A model generated the notes under the pieces. It had not been told where the DNA came from. It made no database searches and worked only from the letters and a program-made list of their open reading frames with translations. From an uncultured Oscillospiraceae bacterium (GTDB taxonomy: Bacteria > Bacillota > Clostridia > Oscillospirales > Acutalibacteraceae): DNA of 64,000 nt. Location of the stretch: NCBI GenBank assembly GCA_902492895.1, contig CABUNG010000002.1:1-64000 (forward strand). The letters are read 5' to 3'. A program made the translations under genes and the position numbers. Positions 57,380 to 64,000 of this stretch are shown here, piece after piece. The stretch's first letter is position 1. Each line of letters starts with the position of its first letter.

Positions 57380-58269
57380 TTTCCCATCCCTCCTTGGGTG
57401 CGTTTGATGCAGCGTTCGATCACCAGCACCACGAGCCCGATGAACACCAGAATGAACAGGAAATAAATCCAGCCCATGGCCGCGGCGAAGCCGTGATCGG
57501 CCTTGGTGATCGCCCAGGTCTTGATATAATCGAGCAGGGGATTGGTGGAATCGGTGAACGAGTTGATGATGGTGTAGACGGTGTTGAGAAGCAGCACCGG
57601 CAGCACCATGGGCAGCGTGATTTTCCAGAATGCCTCGTATTCGTTGGCGCCGTCGATATGGGCGGACTCATAAAGCGCGGGGGAGATGCTCTGGATGGCG
57701 GCCAGGAAGAGCAGGATCTGCACTCCGCAGGACCACAGGACGGTGACGATGATGCCGAAGAGGGAATCCACCATCCCGAGGAAATCCTGCCCGATATACG
57801 CGAGCATATCCTGCGGAATCAGGTTGCTGCCCGTCAGGGAGAGGATCTGGGTGTCGATGCCCTCCCGCATCATCTGCCGCAGCACCTGCCCGTTGCCGAG
57901 AAGGAAGGGCAGCAGCGCCACCACCCGGAAAAAGCCCTTGAAGTGCCGCACCTTGCTGAGCAGGATGGCGATGAGGAGGGAAAAGACCAGGATGAGCGGG
58001 GTTTTGATGAGCATATCCTGGATGGAATCGAGCAGATAGGGAACGAAGTTGGTGTCTTTGAAAAAGGCACGGGAATAGTTCTCGAAGCCCGTCATCTGAA
58101 TGTGGAAGCCTGCGGTTTGGGTATCGGTCGCGCCGAAGCTGAGCAGAAAGGACGAAATAGTGGGGAAGGCGAAACAGAGCAGGGTGCCGATGAGGAAGGG
58201 GGCGAGAAAAAACAGGCCGATCAGCCCTTCCCGTCTCCGGGCGGTCAGGCGCAGACGTTTTTGCTTCAT
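57376..58269 (-). CDS. ABC transporter permease, MalF type
   Basis: A 297-residue permease partner of the MalG-type protein. It has six helices, with the EAA loop EASHIDGANEYEAFWKITLPM-like (YESAHIDGANEYEAFWKITLP) near residue 210. Its stop overlaps the MalG start, and its own start overlaps the stop of the DUF5696 gene, so the three are translationally coupled. Confidence 0.93.
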   Translation of the reverse strand: MKQKRLRLTARRREGLIGLFFLAPFLIGTLLCFAFPTISSFLLSFGATDTQTAGFHIQMTGFENYSRAFFKDTNFVPYLLDSIQDMLIKTPLILVFSLLIAILLSKVRHFKGFFRVVALLPFLLGNGQVLRQMMREGIDTQILSLTGSNLIPQDMLAYIGQDFLGMVDSLFGIIVTVLWSCGVQILLFLAAIQSISPALYESAHIDGANEYEAFWKITLPMVLPVLLLNTVYTIINSFTDSTNPLLDYIKTWAITKADHGFAAAMGWIYFLFILVFIGLVVLVIERCIKRTQGGMGK

Positions 58270-60539
58270 GGAGCAACCCCCTCCTTTCCCACTACGAGAT
58301 AATCCCCGGCGCCGACGGTGTGCCCGTCAGCCGTTTTGGGGGACTCGGTGTAATTGATATAAAGCGCCGTGCCGTTCGAATAGAGGGTCTTGACGAAACC
58401 GGATTCCAGATAGGTGTGCTTGACCATATACACCGGGGCCGACTCGTCGGTTGTGTAGGGCCAGACAGCTGTCCGGAATTCCTTGTAAACCGCGGTCACA
58501 CGCTCCTTCCAGTCTTCGTTTTCGCAGGTGAACAGCCGGGTGTAATCCGTATTCTGGAGAAGCGTGGGGCTGTTCTGGGACAGCTCGAAAGTGGGCAGGC
58601 AGCCGGTTTCCAGCCACTCCAGTTTGGTCCGGTTCAAATCGTAGGAGAGGTTGCCCGGTTCGGAGGAGAAGGGAATGGAGCCGTACACCACCATCGAATA
58701 CCAGGGGACGCTCACATCGGTGATCTGGTTGAGAGAGGAGGTCATCGGAATATCGTACAGGCTGGCGGCGTGGGCGAGCGCATACAGGTTGCCGCCCTCA
58801 ACCACAGGGGCTTTGTCGCTTGCGAGAATCTGCTGCCAGACATCCCGGGTGTCCACCCGGCTGACGGCCGCTTTATCCCGCATGTCCTGGAGAAGCCGGG
58901 AACCGAGCGTTTCGTAAGCGGTGTGCAGATTTTCATAAGAGGCCAGACTCTTCCGATTCCGCTGGAGATGGCTCCATACCCGGGCCGGACTCAGATAGAA
59001 AAAGGATTCGGTCAAATCGCTGACAGGGCTGCCGTTGCCTTGCAGAAGCACATCTTTTCCGACGGAGAAATGCCCCTTGTCCTTGACGGCATAGACCGGA
59101 TCCAGTTCCAGGGCGATGGAGAGGCCGGGATGAGAGGCGGCAAAACGATCCAAGGAGGCGAGCCCCTTCTTTCCTCCGAGGGCGGAGGCGGGAACCGCTT
59201 TGTCGGGGGTATACCCATAGCCGTGTTCCGTCCAGCCCCGCAGGAGAACCTGCAGGTTTGGTATATCGGCCTCCAGATAGCCCGACAGGATTTGTTCCGC
59301 GTCTTCGAAGGAAGTCATTTCAACGAGAGATTTGATCAGGCCGCTGTCGCTCTGCGTGCCCATGAAAAGCATCAGGGAGAGCGGAGGCTCGGCCGCCGCG
59401 GCCGTCGTGTTCATCTGCTTGCTGTGAAGCAGATAGGAACGGTAAACGTTCGCCATGCCGCTGTAATCGGCCTCTTCGTCTTCGAGGAAGAAAAGCCGGA
59501 CTTCCCGGTCCAGATCGAGCCGGTCGGCGGCCATGCGTGTGCCGTAGAGGGTGGAGGAGAGGTTGTCGCCGTATTTGACGATGTTGGACAGATAAATGCG
59601 GACTTGTTCCCGGTAGATGAAATGGAAGCTGCACCGGTTGAGTTTGATCGTCGACATGTTGACGCTGGGATTGACGCCGATTTGGGCGTACTCCGCGCCT
59701 TCGGTGATCGCGGCGAGGAACGCGCGGTCCTGCTTTTTCACGCCGTAGACCGGCAGGGGCGCCGTGGGATTGGCCGTGTCGGAGAACAGGTCGGTTTGGA
59801 GAATCGGCCCGTAAATATCGAGGGTGAGCGCGGTGGCGTACAGGTGCTTGCTGTCGGTTTGATTGAAATAGCTCAGAGCGCCGCTGCCGTCCGGGTAGAA
59901 CAGATACCCGTCCTCCTGCTTGTTCGCGGCGCCGAAAAAGGGCAGCAGCTCGACGGCGTACAGGTAGTAATCGCCGTTTTCCTCGATTTTATCGGAGGGG
60001 ATGCGCAGGCGCAGCCCCTGTTCGTCCATCGCGATTTCCACGCACAGCCGGATGTTCGAATCATGGAAGGTGATCGTGACGGACAGGCCGTTGTCAAACC
60101 GCAGGACATCGATTTGATTGTCGTCGGAGGCCGAATATTCCTTGACGAAATTGCCCCGCGTATCGCTTTTGCTGACGGTGGTGATCGCCGCCAGAGACTG
60201 CATATAGTCGGCCCACACCTTCGTGGACATCGCGAGCTCGGGATAGAGCTCCTCGGTCACGGCCCCGTTCCAGGCGGCCGAACCCGTCTGATTGTCGAAG
60301 AGCGATACCGCGGCGATATCCTGCCGGAACCGGAGGGTGTACCGCCCCGAGGAGCAGATGTCCTCATACTCGTCGGCCGCAGCCGCGGTGTAGGGGGCGC
60401 CGCTTTTCCCGGAGAACAGGGAGGCTCCGGTGTTCCGCTCAGACAGGAGGCCGGAGAGGTCCGCAGAGGAGGAACAGCCGCTGAGCAGACCCGTCAGCAG
60501 CACCGCGGCGGACAGCCATGCCATGGTTTTTCGTTTCAT
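58266..60539 (-). CDS. DUF5696-type lipoprotein
   Basis: A 757-residue lipoprotein (lipobox LLSGC, C22). The large body has no recognised enzyme motif; segments such as GRYTLRFRQDIAAVSLFDNQTGSAAW and VELLPFFGAANKQEDGYLFYPDGSGAL match the DUF5696 family, which occurs beside CUT1 permeases and YIP1-domain proteins in Paenibacillus and Clostridia. It may be the binding or docking subunit that replaces a usual solute-binding protein, but this is inference. It is upstream of, and overlaps, the MalF gene. Confidence 0.78.
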   Translation of the reverse strand: MKRKTMAWLSAAVLLTGLLSGCSSSADLSGLLSERNTGASLFSGKSGAPYTAAAADEYEDICSSGRYTLRFRQDIAAVSLFDNQTGSAAWNGAVTEELYPELAMSTKVWADYMQSLAAITTVSKSDTRGNFVKEYSASDDNQIDVLRFDNGLSVTITFHDSNIRLCVEIAMDEQGLRLRIPSDKIEENGDYYLYAVELLPFFGAANKQEDGYLFYPDGSGALSYFNQTDSKHLYATALTLDIYGPILQTDLFSDTANPTAPLPVYGVKKQDRAFLAAITEGAEYAQIGVNPSVNMSTIKLNRCSFHFIYREQVRIYLSNIVKYGDNLSSTLYGTRMAADRLDLDREVRLFFLEDEEADYSGMANVYRSYLLHSKQMNTTAAAAEPPLSLMLFMGTQSDSGLIKSLVEMTSFEDAEQILSGYLEADIPNLQVLLRGWTEHGYGYTPDKAVPASALGGKKGLASLDRFAASHPGLSIALELDPVYAVKDKGHFSVGKDVLLQGNGSPVSDLTESFFYLSPARVWSHLQRNRKSLASYENLHTAYETLGSRLLQDMRDKAAVSRVDTRDVWQQILASDKAPVVEGGNLYALAHAASLYDIPMTSSLNQITDVSVPWYSMVVYGSIPFSSEPGNLSYDLNRTKLEWLETGCLPTFELSQNSPTLLQNTDYTRLFTCENEDWKERVTAVYKEFRTAVWPYTTDESAPVYMVKHTYLESGFVKTLYSNGTALYINYTESPKTADGHTVGAGDYLVVGKEGVAP

Positions 60540-60592
60540 ATAACCCTAGCCTTTCCGCGTTCCCGTCCGAGGGAAGACGCTGAGAATAACGA

Positions 60593-62725
60593 TCAGGCAA
60601 GCAAGGTGGCTTCCTGGATGATATCGCGGATAAACTGGACAATCCGGCCGACGAGCGCGTACCCGAGCAGAGAGATGAACCAGATGAGGACCATGGCGCA
60701 GGCGGACAGCAGACAGACGAGCAGAAGCTGGCCGATCCGGTAATCGTTGAGGATGAACACCGTCCGGATGAAGAGCCACAGCAGCCAGAGGAACACGCCG
60801 TTGACGAGAATGGCGAACAGATACTTTTCGTTGACGCACAGGAGGTGGGAAAACAGCGCGGCCGCGATTTCCACCACGACATAGGGGATCATGCAGTACG
60901 AGGCGGCGACAAAATTCTCCGAAAGGGTGGATTCGCCGCTGAATTGGGAGGAGATCAGGTAGCTGGCCCCGACCCAGGTGAAGAACGGAAGCAGGAGTTT
61001 GACGATTTCCAGCAGCAGATTGACGTCCTTGAGCTCCACATCCTGGAAAGAGTAGCTGACCGTGTAGATAAAGAAGATTCGGGCGGCGAGAACGAGCAGA
61101 AGCACCACGAATCCGGAGAGGATGCTCAGCCGTCCGCGGGAGTTTTTGATGCTTTCAAGCGTCCGCTTCGGGCGGAAAAGCATGCCGGCCCCCATCAGGA
61201 GGCTGCGGCGGAGCCCGAGGGTGGGGGTCTGCCGGTATTCGAAACCGAGCAGAACCTTTTTGGAGCGTTTGGAAAGCTGGGCGATGAGGACACAGACGAC
61301 GGCGATCACGGCCGCGGCGGCGAGAATCACCCAGAAAAAATCATCCTTGAGCAGGTCGTAACGGTGTTCGGAGAACGCCTTGGCATATCCGGCCCGGTCG
61401 TTGGCGTACCGGTACCCTTCCATGGAAGCGGCCCAGTCGCCTTCCTTGAAGCTCGTGCTGGCCAGTCCCACGTGCGCCAGGGGATAGGTTTTATCGATGG
61501 CGAGAACCTCCTGCCACAAGGACGAGGCGCCCTCGTAATCGCCGTTGTTGTAAAGAATGGTGGCCTGCTGCACCTTTTGGATGAAGGCGGTGGGCTCGAA
61601 AATCTGGATATTGCCCTTGCTGGAGTCGAGCACATACAGCCGGCCCGCCCTGTCCACCGCCAAAGCGGAAGGAATGGCGAACTGCCCTTGGTTGTTTCCG
61701 AGTCCTCCGAACACGGCGAGCAGGTTGCCGCTTTGGTCGTACTGATAGAGCTTGCCGCTCTGTTTTTCCACAACGGTGATGATGCCGTTTGCATCCACGG
61801 CGATGCCGCTGAACAGCGGGTTCGCCCCATTCACCAGTTCGCCGTACCGGAAGGGCTTGCCGATGACGTTGCCCGCGAAATACTGATCCCGGAATTTGGC
61901 GAAGCCGCTTTTGTTGATATCGCTCAGCTTGCGGTAGATGTTGTTGCCGACCGAGTTGAGCACTTTGATCTGCCCCTCCACATTATCCTGGCTGGTGGCG
62001 TAGATGAGGCCCTTGTCACTGACGGAAAAGCTGATATAGCTGGCGGCGGTGCGCTTCTGGATCAGGATTTTCTGCTCGTCGGAGGCGACAATGCGCAGCA
62101 GCCAGTCGAGGAAGCTGAAGCCGATGTCGGTCTGTCCGATATATCCGCGGAATTCGTTGTCCTGACTGATGCTCATGATGGTTTCGCCCATGAGCACGTA
62201 AAGGCCGCCGGTGGGGGACAGGGCGATTTTGGTGGGGCTGTATACGACGATTTCGGACAGCATCGGGCTTTCGGGAAGGCCGTATTCCCGTATCAGAGTG
62301 CCATCCGCCTTCACATGCACGATCCGGCTGTTGCCGGTATCGGATATGTAGAGGCTGCCGTCCGGAGCGGGACAGATCCCCTGCGGCAGCTTAAACGCCT
62401 TTCCGCCCGCCTCGGTATAGACGGCCAGGAAGCCCCCGCTTTTATCCAGTTTGACGATGCGGTTGTTTTTCATATCCGCGACGTATAGGTTTTCATCTGA
62501 ATCAAAAACCATGTCGGCGGGCTGGTCGAAGTAGCGGCCCACTCCCTCGGCCGTGTGATCTAGGCTGTTGATGCTGGACTGGTAAACGTAGGTTTTGGGA
62601 ATGGAGACGATATCGTGACCCGATACGGTGTAATCCGTCGGGTTTTCGGCCGACACCGGAAAGGCGAGGAGGCCGCACACCAGGGCGCCGAGACATGCCG
62701 CTGTCTTGATGATTGCCCGTTTCAA
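60593..62725 (-). CDS. NHL-repeat, TPR-like and YIP1-domain membrane protein
   Basis: A roughly 710-residue protein with a signal peptide (KRAIIKTAACLGALVCGLLAFPVSA). NHL propeller repeats follow (about 25-310: DMVFDSDENLYVADMKNNRIVKLDKSG; GICPAPDGSLYISDTGNSRIVHV). A TPR-like stretch (ATILYNNGDYEGASSLWQEVLAIDKTYPLAHVGLA), one membrane helix (WVILAAAAVIAVVCVLIAQL) and a multi-helix YIP1 domain (about 470-710) complete it. The start is a TTG at 62725, with GGAGG 9 nt upstream. The NHL part would face outside and could bind glycan. It follows the first permease pair. Confidence 0.85.
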   Translation of the reverse strand: MKRAIIKTAACLGALVCGLLAFPVSAENPTDYTVSGHDIVSIPKTYVYQSSINSLDHTAEGVGRYFDQPADMVFDSDENLYVADMKNNRIVKLDKSGGFLAVYTEAGGKAFKLPQGICPAPDGSLYISDTGNSRIVHVKADGTLIREYGLPESPMLSEIVVYSPTKIALSPTGGLYVLMGETIMSISQDNEFRGYIGQTDIGFSFLDWLLRIVASDEQKILIQKRTAASYISFSVSDKGLIYATSQDNVEGQIKVLNSVGNNIYRKLSDINKSGFAKFRDQYFAGNVIGKPFRYGELVNGANPLFSGIAVDANGIITVVEKQSGKLYQYDQSGNLLAVFGGLGNNQGQFAIPSALAVDRAGRLYVLDSSKGNIQIFEPTAFIQKVQQATILYNNGDYEGASSLWQEVLAIDKTYPLAHVGLASTSFKEGDWAASMEGYRYANDRAGYAKAFSEHRYDLLKDDFFWVILAAAAVIAVVCVLIAQLSKRSKKVLLGFEYRQTPTLGLRRSLLMGAGMLFRPKRTLESIKNSRGRLSILSGFVVLLLVLAARIFFIYTVSYSFQDVELKDVNLLLEIVKLLLPFFTWVGASYLISSQFSGESTLSENFVAASYCMIPYVVVEIAAALFSHLLCVNEKYLFAILVNGVFLWLLWLFIRTVFILNDYRIGQLLLVCLLSACAMVLIWFISLLGYALVGRIVQFIRDIIQEATLLA

Positions 62726-62866
62726 TGCATGATTCCTCCTTCTTGTTTTAAGATTGTTATAAGGCGGTCGATAGGCGGGTTTATGCAACGAAGGGGCCTG
62801 CAGCCGCACTCCGGGAAGGAGGTCTGCGCCGGGTAATCCGGGCGCAGCGCGGATTGGGCGGCCGGC

Positions 62867-63754
62867 CTATCCTTTGATGCCGGAATGGACCATCGTCTCC
62901 ATCACTTTGCGCTGCATGAGGGTAAAGACGATAACGGTCGGTATGGTCATGAGCATGGTTGCCGCCGAGACGGCCCCGGCCCGTCCAATGGTGGCCGTGC
63001 CGCCCGAAATGGTGTTGAGTGCCAGGGGCAGCGTTTTTTTCGCCTGGTCGCTCAGATAAATCAGCGGGGAAAAAAAGTCGTTCCACGAGCTGACGAAGCT
63101 GAACACGATCAGGGTGGACCAGGCGGGGGCCAGTGCCGGCATGACGATTTTCCAGTAGGTGTAGAATTCGCCCGCCCCGTCGATGCGGGCGGCTTCGATC
63201 AGATCGTTCGGGAATTGTTCCACGAACTGCTTGATCAGAAAGAAGTTGTATGCCACGGCGAGATTGGGGAGAATCAGCGCCGCGTAGGAATCCACCAGTC
63301 CCAGGTAGTTGACTACCAGGTAACGGGGAATCTGGGTGACATAAGGGGAAAACATCATGGTTGCGATGACGAGATTGAACAGGGGCTTGCTGCCCGGAGG
63401 ATGGTGCTTGACCATGGCGTAGGCCCCAAGGGTGCTGACGAAGATGGTGCCGGCCACCGTAAGGGACGTGATGAGCAGGCTGTTGAAAGCGTAGCGGGAG
63501 AACGGCACCGCCGAACTGGAGAGCGACAGCACCAGGTCACCGAAATTTTTGAGAGTGGGTTCCCGGACAAAAAAGCGGGGCGGGAACACGTACAGCTCGT
63601 TGAGCGGCTTGAACGCCGTGCTGATCAGATAGATCAGGGGCAGGGAAATGAAACAGACCAGCACGAGCAGGACCAGATACACGGCGATCTTGGGACCGCT
63701 GATTTTGATGGTCTTATGTAAGCCGTCCCGCTGTTTGATACGGAGTTTCAGCAT
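62867..63754 (-). CDS. ABC transporter permease, MalG type (first pair)
   Basis: A 295-residue CUT1 permease, with six helices and the EAA loop IEAARIDGAGEFYTYWKIVMPALAP. It pairs with the truncated MalF-type gene that runs off the right edge. Followed by the NHL-YIP1 gene. Confidence 0.93.
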   Translation of the reverse strand: MLKLRIKQRDGLHKTIKISGPKIAVYLVLLVLVCFISLPLIYLISTAFKPLNELYVFPPRFFVREPTLKNFGDLVLSLSSSAVPFSRYAFNSLLITSLTVAGTIFVSTLGAYAMVKHHPPGSKPLFNLVIATMMFSPYVTQIPRYLVVNYLGLVDSYAALILPNLAVAYNFFLIKQFVEQFPNDLIEAARIDGAGEFYTYWKIVMPALAPAWSTLIVFSFVSSWNDFFSPLIYLSDQAKKTLPLALNTISGGTATIGRAGAVSAATMLMTIPTVIVFTLMQRKVMETMVHSGIKG

Positions 63755-63765
63755 CGTGGTCCCCC

Positions 63766-64000
63766 TTATTCGTCCTTCGGGCTGAGCGCCCGCATGATGA
63801 CGCGGCCGAGAACGTAAGTAATGATGAACAAAACGGTGGCAACGGCCGAGGCGTAGCCCATCTGGAAGCGGACGAACGCGTAGTCGTACAGATGGGCGAC
63901 GATGGTGTGCCCCGCGTAGTTGGGGCTGGGAAAGCCCGCAATGGAGACGGCCACGTCGAAGACGCCGAAGGAGTTGGTGATGGCCGTGATGGCGCCGAAC
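63766..64000 (-). CDS. ABC transporter permease, MalF type (first pair, 3' end only)
   Basis: The final 77 or so residues of a sugar permease (last helix VATVLFIITYVLGRVIMRAL). It ends 11 nt before the MalG-type gene. The rest of the operon, probably including a solute-binding protein, lies outside the window. Confidence 0.85.
   Translation of the reverse strand, partial: FGAITAITNSFGVFDVAVSIAGFPSPNYAGHTIVAHLYDYAFVRFQMGYASAVATVLFIITYVLGRVIMRALSPKDE

Noticed and set aside
1..64000. CRISPR arrays, rRNA genes, plasmid origins and insertion sequences
   Set aside because: No regularly spaced repeats of 24-40 bp, no rRNA core sequences, no transposase and no replication initiator are seen.

Overview
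The window looks like chromosomal DNA of a high-GC member of the Clostridia, probably an Oscillospiraceae/Ruminococcaceae-type anaerobe. The reasons are the strong AGGAGG-type ribosome binding sites with frequent TTG and GTG starts, the Gram-positive gene order rimP-nusA-ylxR-ylxQ-infB-rbfA, a sensory-type [FeFe]-hydrogenase locus, and lipoprotein and sortase-like signals on exported glycan-handling proteins. The taxonomic call is inference; no rRNA is present.

Region 1 (1-8.7 kb) appears to be one end of an integrated mobile element abutting the 3' end of a tRNA-Arg(CCG) gene. From the tRNA inward it carries a frameshifted tyrosine integrase, an excisionase-like helix-turn-helix protein and a second, intact tyrosine recombinase. 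Next comes a roughly 600-nt non-coding, hairpin-rich leader, and then a type I restriction-modification operon (hsdM, hsdS, a small HEPN-like gene, hsdR) on the opposite strand. hsdR and the other end of the element lie outside the window.

Region 2 (8.8-16.5 kb) holds an S1-domain RNA-binding protein, a ROK-family protein, a SanA/DUF218 protein, a divergent Crp/Fnr regulator and ECF S-component pair with palindromes between them, and serA and serC for serine synthesis. Region 3 (16.6-21 kb) is a seven-gene operon built round a HydS-like [FeFe]-hydrogenase, with two DRTGG-domain proteins, a SpoIIAB-like ATPase, a small membrane protein, a YbaK-type deacylase and a PHP phosphoesterase. Region 4 (21-34 kb) has a 21-nt-repeat coiled-coil gene, an AraC/Gfo-Idh-MocA/TIM-barrel catabolic operon, yebC, a regulator with a LacI-type sensor and C-terminal HTH, a DUF4886 SGNH protein, a cysteine synthase homologue with an altered substrate loop, and a cell-surface InlB-repeat protein.

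Region 5 (34.1-46.4 kb) is the housekeeping operon rimP-nusA-ylxR-ylxQ-infB-rbfA-nrnA-truB-NUDIX-M16 peptidase, followed by proB-proA and a membrane protein. Region 6 (46.4-64 kb) has two tiny genes flanking an acetyltransferase, then a long leftward carbohydrate locus running off the right edge. That locus holds two MalF/MalG permease pairs, an NHL-TPR-YIP1 membrane protein, a DUF5696 lipoprotein, a nucleoside hydrolase, a DapA/NanA-family lyase, two duplicated sialidase-like propeller lipoproteins, two laminin-G-like surface proteins and an esterase. The permeases probably import a sugar that the surface proteins bind or release, and the lyase and hydrolases process it inside. No ATPase or solute-binding protein gene is visible in the window.
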